Source of the DNA: Desulfurococcus sp.
Lineage (GTDB): Archaea; Thermoproteota; Thermoprotei_A; Sulfolobales; Desulfurococcaceae
Direction: 5' to 3'
Assembly (NCBI GenBank): GCA_026626905.1
Contig: JAPNUX010000003.1
Span: 1 to 64,000 of the forward strand
DNA: 64,000 nucleotides
Part shown: positions 35,891 through 44,976 of the stretch, in pieces
How the letters are laid out: every line of letters begins with the position of its first letter
Numbering within the stretch: position 1 is the first letter of the stretch
The notes under the pieces: model-generated
Told to the model about the DNA's origin: nothing
What the model saw: only the letters and a program-made list of their open reading frames with translations
Database searches by the model: none
Program-made: the position numbers and the translations under genes

Positions 35891-36853
35891 TTGACAAAGA
35901 TACTAGTGATAGGTGCCACAGGACAGATCGGTGCAGCTCTAGTACCAGAATTAAGAAGGAGGTATGGGAAAGACAACGTTATAGCTGGCTACCACTCAAG
36001 GAAGCCTGAGCAGCCTGAACTCCTAGACGGCCCTCTAGAGCAAGTGGATGTAACTAGTAGAGAGCAGCTTGAAAGAGTTATTGGAAAGCTTGATGTAAGC
36101 GTGGTCTACCATCTTGCTGCTATACTCTCAGCGAGAGGCGAGAAGGACCCCATGCTAGCCTGGAGAGTGAACATGGATGGATTAATCAACGTACTTGAAG
36201 CCGCAAGAGAGTACGGGCTTAGAGTATTCTGGCCGAGCTCTATAGCAGTATACGGGCCTAGTGCTCCCAGAGACCATGCCCCCCAGTTTACCGTGATAGA
36301 TCCTACAACAATGTACGGGATCACGAAGTACACTGGTGAACTACTCGCTAGATACTACGCTTTAAAGTTTAACGTGGATGTAAGAGGTGTTAGATACCCC
36401 GGCTTAATAAGCAGTGAAGCTCTTCCAGGGGGAGGCACCACCGACTACGCTGTTGAAATGTTCTACTATGCTCTAAAAGGAGAGAGATATAAGTGCTATC
36501 TTAGACCGGATACCATGCTCCCCATGATGTACATGCCGGATGCTGTAAAAGCCGCAATACAGTTGATGGAGGCTGATAGATCCAGGCTTAAACTCATGGT
36601 TGGATACAATATTGCAGCTTTCAGCTTCACTCCAGAGCAGCTTGCCAGCGAGATCAGAAAGTATATACCGGGCTTCCAAGTAGACTACGAGCCTGACTAC
36701 AGGCAGAGCATAGCTGACTCCTGGCCTCGATCAATAGATGACTCTATAGCGAGAGAGGAGTGGGGCTGGAGGCCTGAGTGGAGTTTTGAAGCCATGGTGA
36801 AAGACATGCTTGTAAAACTAAGCAGGAGACTCGGTGTGACTCCCCCTATATAA
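35891..36853 (+). CDS. tdh: L-threonine 3-dehydrogenase, SDR (epimerase-like) type
   Basis: A 320-residue short-chain dehydrogenase with NAD motif GATGQIG at residues 8-14, SSIAVYGP near 115 and the catalytic YGITK near 139-143. It belongs to the extended-SDR threonine dehydrogenases known from Thermoplasma and some bacteria, not the zinc type of Thermococcales. It oxidises threonine to 2-amino-3-ketobutyrate, which Kbl then cleaves. TTG 35891 follows AGGGGTG. The 25-base gap after kbl supports one operon. Confidence 0.9.
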   Translation: MTKILVIGATGQIGAALVPELRRRYGKDNVIAGYHSRKPEQPELLDGPLEQVDVTSREQLERVIGKLDVSVVYHLAAILSARGEKDPMLAWRVNMDGLINVLEAAREYGLRVFWPSSIAVYGPSAPRDHAPQFTVIDPTTMYGITKYTGELLARYYALKFNVDVRGVRYPGLISSEALPGGGTTDYAVEMFYYALKGERYKCYLRPDTMLPMMYMPDAVKAAIQLMEADRSRLKLMVGYNIAAFSFTPEQLASEIRKYIPGFQVDYEPDYRQSIADSWPRSIDDSIAREEWGWRPEWSFEAMVKDMLVKLSRRLGVTPPI

Positions 36854-36924
36854 CTTCTATGTAGATTTTTCCCGCACCCCAGACAATTGTACCTGCTACT
36901 TATGAAACTAATTTAATACTTGAA

Positions 36925-37077
36925 TTAGGCTGCCTCCTTCGCAGCTGCTTCTACTCTCCTAGTGTACTCCCATCTATTTCTTACTCTAGGTGGCTTATTC
37001 TTCTTGGGTTTAGGTGGGATTTTAGGTGTCTGGCTTCTAACTTTACCAGCCTTTGTTAGTGATCCGTGGCTCGGCAT
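36925..37077 (-). CDS. rps30e: Ribosomal protein S30e
   Basis: A 50-residue frame beginning [18 protein letters not shown] and continuing with a Lys/Pro/Arg-rich middle ([14 protein letters not shown]), the standard S30e pattern. It is a small-subunit ribosomal protein shared by crenarchaea and eukaryotes and usually absent from euryarchaea, supporting the assignment of the genome. It is easily missed because of its length. It is divergent from nop5, with about 97 bases between the starts. Confidence 0.92.
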   Translation of the reverse strand: MPSHGSLTKAGKVRSQTPKIPPKPKKNKPPRVRNRWEYTRRVEAAAKEAA

Positions 37078-37123
37078 AGGTTTCCCCCATCTTGTAGTCT
37101 AGGATTGAATAGCTTGTTAGAGG

Positions 37124-37132
37124 TATTTAAAT
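37124..37132 (+). promoter_or_regulatory. TATA box of the nop5-fibrillarin operon
   Basis: TATTTAAAT lies about 46 bases before the nop5 ATG; the expected leader of about 20 bases holds GAAGGGTG as ribosome-binding site. Confidence 0.55.
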
Positions 37133-37173
37133 GCGGCTTCACGATACTATTGTGAGAGAAGGGTGTTGTAGTA

Positions 37174-38400
37174 ATGGGTAAAGCCTACATAGTTGAGAGT
37201 GTTATAGGGGTTTTAGCTCTCGATGATAACGGCTCGCTGATAGCTTACTCTAGGGCCCCCGTGAACCTAGATGAAAACGTAGAGTACCTGTTAAGCGTTG
37301 AGAGAGGAGAGGAGACACCTCAGCACGTAGAAGTGCTAGCTAAGCTGAAAGAACTGAATATTAACAGCGTGGTTGTCGAGGCGGTATCAACAGCTAAAAT
37401 AGCTTCAGCCCACGGCTTAACCCCTGAAGTGAACCCTGGCGCACCAGTATTCGTTAAGACGAGAAGTGAGATCCCGGAGATAGCTGTTAGAGAAGGGTTT
37501 GCTGGAAGCGTAGAAGAATTCTTCGAGAAGCTTCACAGCATAATGCTTGAATGCACTAGGAGAAAGCTTAGAAGAGAGGCTCAGAAAAGGGATCTACTAG
37601 CGGTTCAATCCATTAGGGCAATCGACGATATAGATAAAACCATAAACCTCTATGTTGCGAGACTCAGGGAGTGGTATAGTGTACACTTCCCTGAGCTTGA
37701 CGAGCTGATAGAAGACCACCCGGAGTACGCTAGATTAGTATACGAGCTCGGACACCGCTCTAACTACACTGTTGAAAACCTTACTAGGCTAGGGTACAGT
37801 AGTGAGAAGGCATCTAAGATCAGCGAGGCTGCTAAGAACAGTATAGGTGCAGACTTAAGCGACTTCGATATAAACTACATTAAGGTGCTGGCTGGAATAA
37901 TACTAGACCTCTACCGCTTAAGAGGAACCCTCGACGAGTACATAGAGGCAGTGATGAAGGAGGTTGCACCAAATATAACAGCTCTTGTAGGAGCAAAGCT
38001 AGGCGCCAGGCTGCTAAGCCTGGCTGGCGGGCTAGAAGAGCTTGCAAAACTTCCTGCAAGCACGATACAGGTTCTTGGAGCAGAGAAAGCATTATTTAGA
38101 GCTTTAAGAACAGGAGGCAAGCCACCTAAACACGGAGTAATCTTCCAGCACCCCTACATTCATAAGAGCCCGAGATGGCAGAGAGGAAAGATAGCTAGAG
38201 CACTGGCAACAAAGCTCTCAATAGCTGCTAAAGTAGACCAGTTTAGCGGTAGATTCGTCGGCGATAAACTCGTGAAGGAGTTCGAGGAGAGAGTAGAAGA
38301 GATTAGAAAACTTTATCCTAGACCACCACCTAGAAGAGAAGAGGAGCGTACCAGGCCTGCTCGTGCAGGCCGTAAGCGTGGAGGTAGAGAGGGAAGGTGA
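37174..38400 (+). CDS. nop5: Nop5 (Nop56/58-like) C/D-box sRNP core protein
   Basis: A 408-residue protein with an N-terminal fibrillarin-binding domain (about 1-110), a long coiled coil (about 120-250) and the C-terminal Nop domain with GAKLGARLLSLAGGLEELAKLPASTIQVLGAEKALFRAL near residues 272-310. A Lys/Arg-rich tail ends the chain. It bridges L7Ae-bound C/D guide RNA and fibrillarin for 2'-O-methylation of rRNA and tRNA. Fibrillarin starts 5 bases after its stop. Confidence 0.95.
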   Translation: MGKAYIVESVIGVLALDDNGSLIAYSRAPVNLDENVEYLLSVERGEETPQHVEVLAKLKELNINSVVVEAVSTAKIASAHGLTPEVNPGAPVFVKTRSEIPEIAVREGFAGSVEEFFEKLHSIMLECTRRKLRREAQKRDLLAVQSIRAIDDIDKTINLYVARLREWYSVHFPELDELIEDHPEYARLVYELGHRSNYTVENLTRLGYSSEKASKISEAAKNSIGADLSDFDINYIKVLAGIILDLYRLRGTLDEYIEAVMKEVAPNITALVGAKLGARLLSLAGGLEELAKLPASTIQVLGAEKALFRALRTGGKPPKHGVIFQHPYIHKSPRWQRGKIARALATKLSIAAKVDQFSGRFVGDKLVKEFEERVEEIRKLYPRPPPRREEERTRPARAGRKRGGREGR

Positions 38401-38405
38401 TGTAG

Positions 38406-39110
38406 ATGAGTCAGCCTGTCTCTGTGAAACCCCATGAGAAATACTATGAGGTCTATGTTATCGAGCTAGACGATGGAAGCGTTAGATTAGCAACCAGGAA
38501 CCTAGTGCCAGGCCATAGAGTCTACGGTGAGAGACTCTTCAGGGTTGGAAACGTCGAGTATAGAGAGTGGAATCTCTACAGGAGCAAGCTAGCCGGTGCT
38601 CTAGCAAACGGTCTCGCTGAGCAGCCAATACGAGAAGGCCACAGGATACTATACCTTGGCATAGCTTCCGGTACAACTGCAAGCCATATATCGGATATTG
38701 TAGGCTCCAAGGGGAGAATATACGGAGTAGAGTTTGCTCCAAGAGTTATGAGGGAACTAGTGTTAGTTGCAGACGTCAGGAAGAACATCTACCCTATTCT
38801 CAGCGACGCGAGAAAACCATACGAGTACAGGCATATAGTTGAAACAGTTGATGGACTCTACGCTGATATAGCTCAGCCGGATCAAGCATCCATAGTAGCT
38901 GATAACGCTGAGCTATTCTTGAAGGACCAAGGCTACCTGCTGCTTGCAGTAAAAGCTAGAAGCATTGATGTGACAAAAGAGCCTAGCGAAGTATACCGTA
39001 GGGAGATAGATACATTAAAACAGCGGGGCTTCGAGATAATAGATGTCGTGCACTTGGAACCCTACGATAAGGACCACGCAATGGTTTATGCTGTATATAG
39101 GAGGAACTAG
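38406..39110 (+). CDS. flpA: Fibrillarin-like 2'-O-methyltransferase
   Basis: A 234-residue archaeal fibrillarin without the eukaryotic Gly/Arg-rich tail. SAM-binding [18 protein letters not shown] lies near residue 80, the [11 protein letters not shown] segment near 106 and the catalytic region [11 protein letters not shown] near 156. It catalyses guide-RNA-directed 2'-O-methylation with Nop5, its operon partner. Confidence 0.96.
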   Translation: MSQPVSVKPHEKYYEVYVIELDDGSVRLATRNLVPGHRVYGERLFRVGNVEYREWNLYRSKLAGALANGLAEQPIREGHRILYLGIASGTTASHISDIVGSKGRIYGVEFAPRVMRELVLVADVRKNIYPILSDARKPYEYRHIVETVDGLYADIAQPDQASIVADNAELFLKDQGYLLLAVKARSIDVTKEPSEVYRREIDTLKQRGFEIIDVVHLEPYDKDHAMVYAVYRRN

Positions 39111-39196
39111 CTGGAAGATAAGAGTGTAAAGCTTTAATACACTGTAAGTTCACCATCAACTATTAGACCCAGGTTAAACCTAGACCGGGGTTTGTT

Positions 39197-40099
39197 TTGA
39201 GCGTCAGCAGTCATGTAGAGGTTATCTCAGAGGAGGTTTCAAGAACCCTGAGGAAAGCTGGATTTAGAGTTGAGGTTCTCTCATACCCCAGCTACACTAG
39301 AAGCATAGATATCGTGGCCTGCCGGGGTGAGACAAGAGTAATCTTGAAGATTGTTGGGGATGCTGGAAAGATAAGTAGCATGGAGGTTAAGGATCTAAAG
39401 AGATCCAGTATCGTGTACAACTCAGGTGTTGCTGTAATAGCTGAAAGCGAGCATAAGAGGAAGCTAGAGGATGACGTCGTATACGTGAGACACGGCATAA
39501 ACGTTGTGTCCCCTGAATCCTTTAACAGGTATATAGTTAGCAATGAGAAGCCTCTTATCGTAAACATCAAAGGCAACTATTACCTTAAAATATCGCCTCA
39601 ACGCCTGCAGGAGAAGAGAAGGGAGATTGGATTGAGGAGAGGAGAGCTAGCTGAACTCATAGGGGTTAGCAGGAAGGCCGTGTACATGTATGAGAGGGGA
39701 GAGCTTATGATATCGCTTCAAAAAGGTTTAGAGCTAGCTCAACTCGTGGGTGAAGATGTCTTCGAGGAGATTGATCCACTCAAGATAAACGTTGATGCCG
39801 TAGAGGACGATAACACTGTAAGGGAATCCGAGCTAGTAGACAGCTTAGAGAAAACCTTATGGAGCTCGCTCAACAGGCTGAGCAGCCTCGTTGTTAAACT
39901 CCATAGAACACCAGTCGACTTTGTTGCCAAAAGTAGAAGAGTTATCACTATAACCAGGCTGGATAGAGCCGAGAAGAAGCCAGAGAAGCTCGAGAACGCT
40001 GAGAAGATAGCGGATACCACCGGCTCCAAGCTCATAGCAATTAAGAGTGCAAGCGATTTAAAGAATATTGAGGAGATACTGTTAGACGAGCAGACCTAG
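39197..40099 (+). CDS. COG1395-type HTH (XRE-like) regulator
   Basis: A 300-residue protein. The first 120 residues resemble a restriction-endonuclease-like/archaeal-Holliday-like fold (AGFRVEVLSYPSYTRSIDIVACRG ... VAVIAE). An XRE-type helix-turn-helix lies at about 138-190 (LQEKRREIGLRRGELAELIGVSRKAVYMYERGELMISL). The last 90 residues repeat the N-terminal pattern. These proteins are universal in archaea and annotated as putative transcription regulators without a known regulon. It starts at TTG 39197. Confidence 0.78.
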   Translation: MSVSSHVEVISEEVSRTLRKAGFRVEVLSYPSYTRSIDIVACRGETRVILKIVGDAGKISSMEVKDLKRSSIVYNSGVAVIAESEHKRKLEDDVVYVRHGINVVSPESFNRYIVSNEKPLIVNIKGNYYLKISPQRLQEKRREIGLRRGELAELIGVSRKAVYMYERGELMISLQKGLELAQLVGEDVFEEIDPLKINVDAVEDDNTVRESELVDSLEKTLWSSLNRLSSLVVKLHRTPVDFVAKSRRVITITRLDRAEKKPEKLENAEKIADTTGSKLIAIKSASDLKNIEEILLDEQT

Positions 40100-40113
40100 A
40101 TTAAAACCATGGA

Positions 40114-40686
40114 ATGAGAAATTTGCATCCCCCCAGAGTAGTTATAACCGGGCCCCCGGGTTCAGGAAAATCCACATTATTCAGCGAGATTATTAACAGT
40201 TTAGTTAAAGCAGGCTTAACAGTGGGTGGAGTCAGAGCCCCCGAGGTAAGAGTACAGGGCTACAGAATAGGATTTAAAGTCATCGATATTCTCAGCGGTG
40301 AGGAAGCCTGGCTAGCTAGGAAGAATGCCCCGGGTTCTGTAAGAGTGGGATCCTACACTGTCCTAGTGGATGAAGCTTCAAGAATAATGAGCAAGGCTTT
40401 AACCCGGGCTCTCGATGAAGCGGATGTCATCGGTATAGACGAGGTAGGCCCCATGGAATTAAAGATACCAGTTTTCACACCTCTACTATACAGAGTGCTG
40501 GATTCCACGAAGCCATTAATACTAGTAGTACACTACAAGCTGAGGGATCCCGTGATACTGGGGAAGCTAGGCAACGCCGACTGGATCTCCGTGACTATCG
40601 AGAACAGAGAGGCCCTTAAGGCAAGCATTATTGGGCAACTGGTGGAGAAGATAGCAGGCTACGTGAAGCATGCTAAGGGATGCTAG
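40114..40686 (+). CDS. THEP1-family nucleoside triphosphatase
   Basis: A 190-residue P-loop protein: Walker A GPPGSGKST at about residues 12-20, Walker B IGIDEVGPMEL near 108. Family members hydrolyse ATP, GTP and other NTPs to the diphosphate, perhaps with RNA-processing or nucleotide-pool roles. A GTG/ATG start near 40114 overlaps nothing; its 3' end overlaps trm1 by 17 bases, so they are coupled. Confidence 0.85.
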   Translation: MRNLHPPRVVITGPPGSGKSTLFSEIINSLVKAGLTVGGVRAPEVRVQGYRIGFKVIDILSGEEAWLARKNAPGSVRVGSYTVLVDEASRIMSKALTRALDEADVIGIDEVGPMELKIPVFTPLLYRVLDSTKPLILVVHYKLRDPVILGKLGNADWISVTIENREALKASIIGQLVEKIAGYVKHAKGC

Positions 40687-41869
40687 CGTGAGAGTTAGTG
40701 CTCACGAGCAGGTTGTAAGCGAGGGACTCGTGAAAATAGTAGTCCCCAGGCTAGAGTTGTATATGAGAAGCGATGGCTCCCTCGAGCCAGCCTGGATGCC
40801 TGTCTTCTACAATCCTGCAGCTGTAGTGAGCCGGGATTTAACTATAGCTGTGCTTAAAGCCTTCTATGGTTCACGTGATATAGCTTTCATTGAGCCGCTG
40901 GCTGGCACAGGAGTCCGCGGGATCAGGATAGCTGTTGAGAAAGGCGGCTGGGGGATTCTAAACGATGTTGACCCGAGAGCCTTATACTACATGTCTAGGA
41001 ATATTGAACTCAATAATCTCAGCCCGGAGAAGATAGAAGTGTACTCGCAGGAAGCCAACTCCCTGCTGAATAATGCAACATTCACAGGCATAGCTTTCGA
41101 CTACATTGACTTAGACCCCTACGGCTCTCCAACTCCATTCATCGACTCAGCATTTAAGCCTCTAGCAAGAAGTGCTCTAATAGGTATATCAGCAACTGAT
41201 ACTGCACCATTAACATGCAGTCACTCCAGGAAAGCATTAAGGAGATATTGGATTAGATGCCTAGATGTAGACTTCGAGAAGGAGCTGGGGATGAGGCTGC
41301 TTACAGCCTACATAGCGAGGCGAGCAGCCGCGCTGGATACAGCGGTTAAACCACTAGTGGCCTTCATGCATAGACACTACTACAGGCTCTTCTTTAAAAC
41401 TACGAGGAACGCTGAAGAAGCCTATAGGCTGATTGATGAGTGCATAGGCTACATATGGTACTGCCCATCAACTCTTGAGAGAGGATTCGCGAGGAAACCC
41501 GAGGAAGCTGAAAGCCGTATCTGCCTCAACGGCGGTAAACCAGTGCTCTTAGAAGGGGTCTGGATATGCAGTCTAGGAGATAAAGCCTTCATAAATAGCG
41601 TTAAATCTGAAGTAGAGAATACATGGTGGTTTAGTAGAGAGACGAGAAAACTCATCAATATTATCTCAGATGAAGTAGAAGTAAACAACCCTTATGTGAG
41701 AATAGATAAATTATGCTCTATACTTAAGAAGAGCATGCCGAAATATGAGGTTATAATTGAAAGACTACGAGAGCTAGGTGTTAAAGCTACCCGCACTCAC
41801 TTCGATCCACGAGGACTGAGAGTGAATAGTGATGTAGGGGTACTCTACGAGGTATTAAAGCACTTATAG
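40670..41869 (+). CDS. trm1: tRNA (guanine-26-N2) dimethyltransferase
   Basis: A 399-residue Trm1. It has VFYNPAAVVSRDLTIAVL, the SAM site EPLAGTGVRGIRIA near residue 75 and the catalytic DYIDLDPYGSPTPFIDSAF near 140, followed by the C-terminal zinc-like Cys residues (WYCPSTLERGF ... ICLNGGKP ... WICSLGD). It dimethylates G26 of tRNA. The true start may be TTG/ATG near 40670 or a GTG at 40688. It overlaps the NTPase gene. Confidence 0.93.
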   Translation: MLRDASVRVSAHEQVVSEGLVKIVVPRLELYMRSDGSLEPAWMPVFYNPAAVVSRDLTIAVLKAFYGSRDIAFIEPLAGTGVRGIRIAVEKGGWGILNDVDPRALYYMSRNIELNNLSPEKIEVYSQEANSLLNNATFTGIAFDYIDLDPYGSPTPFIDSAFKPLARSALIGISATDTAPLTCSHSRKALRRYWIRCLDVDFEKELGMRLLTAYIARRAAALDTAVKPLVAFMHRHYYRLFFKTTRNAEEAYRLIDECIGYIWYCPSTLERGFARKPEEAESRICLNGGKPVLLEGVWICSLGDKAFINSVKSEVENTWWFSRETRKLINIISDEVEVNNPYVRIDKLCSILKKSMPKYEVIIERLRELGVKATRTHFDPRGLRVNSDVGVLYEVLKHL

Positions 41870-41933
41870 TATACAGTGTTGACAGGAAAACATTAATATT
41901 CTTCTTCGAGCTACAAGAGTAACGGGGGTATTC

Positions 41934-42263
41934 TTGGGCCTAGCTGAAGAGGTACGTAGCAGTATATTGAAGCATCTAGCAGAATCTTCACGAGGTGTCA
42001 TCCTGACTATAAGAGTGAAGCCAGGTGAAGAAGAATATCTCACCCTAGAGGGCGGAGAGCTAGTATTCTACTCCAGCGAGCAACTAGGAGGTGGCAGGGA
42101 TAACGCTGTGCTAGTGAGATTCCTCTCGAGAGGATTAAAGATACCTGTATCGAAGATAGACATAGTCTACGGTCAACGCCACTCGCTTAAAAAGCTACTA
42201 CTTCAAGATGTAAGCATGGATGTAGTAGCTGATAGGTTAGTCAGGCTTGTAAGACTCATATAA
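41934..42263 (+). CDS. YggU/UPF0235 (DUF167) family protein
   Basis: A 109-residue protein with the DUF167 pattern: VILTIRVKPGEEE near residue 23, GRDNAVLVRFLSRGLKIPVSKIDIVYGQRHSLKKLLL near 54-90. The function is unknown although it is widely conserved. TTG 41934 follows GGGGGTATTC. It lies between trm1 and a small zinc-ribbon regulator, all on the plus strand. Confidence 0.75.
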   Translation: MGLAEEVRSSILKHLAESSRGVILTIRVKPGEEEYLTLEGGELVFYSSEQLGGGRDNAVLVRFLSRGLKIPVSKIDIVYGQRHSLKKLLLQDVSMDVVADRLVRLVRLI

Positions 42264-42301
42264 CTGAATGAAAGCTGTGTAAGCTGAAGCAGGGTTTAAG
42301 C

Positions 42302-42622
42302 ATGAACACCTTTGAAACCCGTAGAGAAGTTATCACAAGGCTGTTACGGGAGACAGGGAGACCACTTACAGTCTACGAGATCATGGCTACCCTGGGAATA
42401 AGGGTTCCACCCGAAGAAATATACCTTGACCTCCAGCATATCGCTAAGAGCATTCGAGCTAAGTCTAATGGTAGTGAAGTACTATTAATGGAGCCGCCTA
42501 GATGCAAGAAATGCGGTTACGTATTTTCAGACATGGAGAAGCCGAAGGAGCCTTCAAGGTGCCCTAGGTGTAAGAGCGAGTGGATAGAACCTCCACGCTT
42601 CATCATAACATCAAAACCTTAG
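42302..42622 (+). CDS. HTH-zinc-ribbon fusion, predicted transcription regulator (COG3357-like)
   Basis: A 106-residue protein. The first half is a winged-helix segment (REVITRLLRETGRPLTVYEIMATLGI ... LDLQHIAKSIRA). The second half is a rubredoxin-like zinc ribbon with CKKCGYVF and CPRCKSEW (two CxxC pairs near residues 65-92). Such archaeal proteins are predicted regulators or RNA-polymerase-associated; no targets are known. Confidence 0.8.
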   Translation: MNTFETRREVITRLLRETGRPLTVYEIMATLGIRVPPEEIYLDLQHIAKSIRAKSNGSEVLLMEPPRCKKCGYVFSDMEKPKEPSRCPRCKSEWIEPPRFIITSKP

Positions 42623-42688
42623 AGTTTTAATCTGCATCTAGTGCTTCAATTAAATTTTCAAACTCTAAGTTCCTTATCCTTCCTCTAT

Positions 42689-43327
42689 TTACTCTCTAAG
42701 TATACTTATGATGTCTTCAAGGCTTGCTACCACGTGTTTTGCATGCATGCAGGCATTCCCACACGGCTTTAACGCGATTGAATTCTCAATAACCTTGAAG
42801 ACCTCGATATCCCACTCGCTATCTCCAATATAGTATACGTTCTCGGGTTCTATGGAGAGGCTCTTGGCAAGCTTTACTATTATAGAGGGCTTCTCCTTTA
42901 ACGGGACAAGTGCTTCACCGCCAGGTATTAGCTCATCTCCATGGAATCTAAGCTTGTTGTAAAAGCACATCTCTATTCCTAGTTCCCTGCAGACTCTCTC
43001 GACTAGTATATCGATACCACTGCTTACAACAGCGAGAGTATACCCTAAGTTCCTCAAGGCGTCAACTACCCTTCTAGCTTCAGGTCTCACTTTAATACTC
43101 GAGAGTACTCTCTCAACATCCATTCTAGTTATGGGTTTACCCCATGCACTTATCATTAAAGCTACATCAATCTTCATCCAATCAAGATACGAGATGAGAT
43201 TCCTCCTGTACAGCTCCTCGAAATACCTGCTGCTACGGCTTCCAAAATACTTATGCATTACCTCCCAACTGCTAGCATCCTCGGTTAATACGCCGTCACA
43301 GTCGAAGACCACTAATCTTCTTGGCAA
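42689..43327 (-). CDS. HAD phosphatase, SerB-like
   Basis: A 212-residue HAD enzyme with DxDGxLT motif I (VFDCDGVLTED near residue 7), motif II VVSSGID near 100, a motif III Lys near 140 and motif IV YIGDSEWDIEVF near 165. The layout is that of phosphoserine phosphatase-like proteins, so it could complete serine synthesis started by SerA, but no substrate is proven. It starts at TTG 43327 and overlaps the gene upstream by 32 bases. Confidence 0.75.
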   Translation of the reverse strand: MPRRLVVFDCDGVLTEDASSWEVMHKYFGSRSSRYFEELYRRNLISYLDWMKIDVALMISAWGKPITRMDVERVLSSIKVRPEARRVVDALRNLGYTLAVVSSGIDILVERVCRELGIEMCFYNKLRFHGDELIPGGEALVPLKEKPSIIVKLAKSLSIEPENVYYIGDSEWDIEVFKVIENSIALKPCGNACMHAKHVVASLEDIISILRE

Positions 43328-43889
43328 GCTCCACCACTCTCCCTATAAATCCTTCTAATCTCCCTTCGTAGCTTTCTGTGTAGGTTAACTTGAGTCTTAA
43401 ACCTTTTTTAAGAGCTGTTACCTCTAATCGCCAGCCTTCACGGGTTTCAGCTATAATGCTATTATTCTTGACTTCTACGTGCTCGAATAAACCAGTGCTC
43501 TGGAGGATCCTCTCTAAGGTCTTCAATTGATCCGTCTTTGAGTTCGCTTGACCCGTGCTACTTAGTAGCTGTTCTACGGCTTCTCGAACCTCGCTTAGAT
43601 CGCTGTAGGCCTCTAGTGTTTCCCTCAGTATTTCATCTATAATATGCTTCATGCCTGCTGATTCAAGCATGCTTACTATACTAGAGAAGAGGCTACTCTT
43701 CAAGAACACAGCAATATTAAGAGGATTACCACCGTACACGCTGAAACCGTAAGTGCTTTCACCCTGCTGGAACATTCTTCGAACTTCGCTTAAAATCTTC
43801 GCGTTCTCAGGGGTAGTCATATACTTATTCAACACGGGGTTCACTATATGCCTAATGAAATCCTTACGCATTGAAGTCAACCCGGCCAC
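43296..43889 (-). CDS. Hypothetical protein
   Basis: A 197-residue protein: a helical N-terminal two thirds followed by a beta-hairpin-like C-terminal segment (VEVKNNSIIAETREGWRLEVTALKKGLRLKLTY). No family was recognised. It has start options at GTG 43889, TTG 43880 and ATG 43871. Its 3' end overlaps the HAD phosphatase, implying cotranslation. Confidence 0.55.
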   Translation of the reverse strand: MAGLTSMRKDFIRHIVNPVLNKYMTTPENAKILSEVRRMFQQGESTYGFSVYGGNPLNIAVFLKSSLFSSIVSMLESAGMKHIIDEILRETLEAYSDLSEVREAVEQLLSSTGQANSKTDQLKTLERILQSTGLFEHVEVKNNSIIAETREGWRLEVTALKKGLRLKLTYTESYEGRLEGFIGRVVELAKKISGLRL

Positions 43890-44032
43890 GCTAGCTTGAA
43901 GATGCAGATAGTATTCTTACCCCTAAGTATAGAGTTAAACCAGCATAAATTAAGACTCCCAGCGTTTAATGTTCTAGTACACGTTAACACAGGGTAGGGT
44001 GGAGGATAGATTAGAGAAGGATCTCGGGCTAC

Positions 44033-44839
44033 TTATCTACCGAATCTCCTCTCACGCATCTGGTAGCTTCTAATAGCTCTCCAGAAATCTATTCTCCTGA
44101 ATTCAGGCCAGAATACATCGCAGAAGTAGAGCTCGCTGTACGCTAACTGCCAGAGTAGAAAGTTGCTTATGCGTTCCTCACCACTAGTTCTAATGATGAG
44201 GTCGGGGTCTGGCATGCCACCTGTATATAATCGCTTGCTGAAGACCTCCTCACTGATGTCTTCAAGCCTTAGCCTTCCTTCTACTACATCCCGGGCGATT
44301 GATCTCACAGCTTCAACTATCTCCTGTCTACCCCCATAACAGAGAGCTACGTTTAGGTGATATGAGTTGTAGCTTGAGGTTTCAGCTTCAAGCTCTCTGG
44401 CTAGCTTCACGATGTCACCGGGAACTAGGTCTAGTAGCCCGAAAACCTTTACTCTTACTTTCTTCTCATGTATTTCCTTCATGCTTTTCAATTCAATGAA
44501 GCCCTTCCTAGCTAGATTAAAGAGGTTTTCCCGTTCACCTTCATCCCTGTAAATACAGTTCTCAGTGCTCATAGCATATATCGTCACATACTTAATCCCG
44601 AGATCCCATATCCATTTCAAGACCTCCTTGAGCTTCTCGTAGCCGTAGAAGTGGCCCATTGAGGGGTCGATACCCAGCCTTCGAGCCCATCTTCTATTGC
44701 CGTCAGGGATAATGCCTATATGTCTCGGGAAGGGTCCATCCCGTATCTGCATCCAAAGCCATTTCTCATAGATTTTATATAGCGGCTTCGAAAGATGCAG
44801 AGCAGCTTTAAACATAAGTCTTCGAAAAACTCTACTCAT
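44033..44839 (-). CDS. uppS: cis-Prenyltransferase (polyprenyl diphosphate synthase)
   Basis: A 268-residue undecaprenyl/dolichyl-type synthase. HIGIIPDGNRRWARRLG near residue 40 holds the catalytic Asp. GHFYGYEKLKEVLKW, YAMSTENC, LNVALCYGGRQEIVEAVR near 160 and PDPDLIIRTSGEERISNFLLWQLAYSELYF near 207-236 are all present. It extends farnesyl- or geranylgeranyl-diphosphate with isopentenyl units to the long lipid carrier used for N-glycans. It starts at ATG 44839. Confidence 0.93.
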   Translation of the reverse strand: MSRVFRRLMFKAALHLSKPLYKIYEKWLWMQIRDGPFPRHIGIIPDGNRRWARRLGIDPSMGHFYGYEKLKEVLKWIWDLGIKYVTIYAMSTENCIYRDEGERENLFNLARKGFIELKSMKEIHEKKVRVKVFGLLDLVPGDIVKLARELEAETSSYNSYHLNVALCYGGRQEIVEAVRSIARDVVEGRLRLEDISEEVFSKRLYTGGMPDPDLIIRTSGEERISNFLLWQLAYSELYFCDVFWPEFRRIDFWRAIRSYQMRERRFGR

Positions 44840-44913
44840 GTTAATCTAGCCCTCAACTGAAAAACAGTAGTAGGTAGCTGAGAATTAAAGCCTATATTAA
44901 TACTAATGTTCTA

Positions 44914-44932
44914 AGCTCTAAGACGTAGAGCT
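44914..44932. other. Perfect 7-bp hairpin between cdvA and uppS
   Basis: AGCTCTA (44914-44920) and TAGAGCT (44926-44932) form a perfect 7-bp stem with a 5-base loop, about 45 bases past the cdvA stop on the minus strand. It could mark the cdvA transcript end or be a regulator site upstream of uppS. Confidence 0.3.
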
Positions 44933-44976
44933 GGCAGGCTTACCGCTATCCTTGAATCCTGTAAGCAGGTGAAAAA

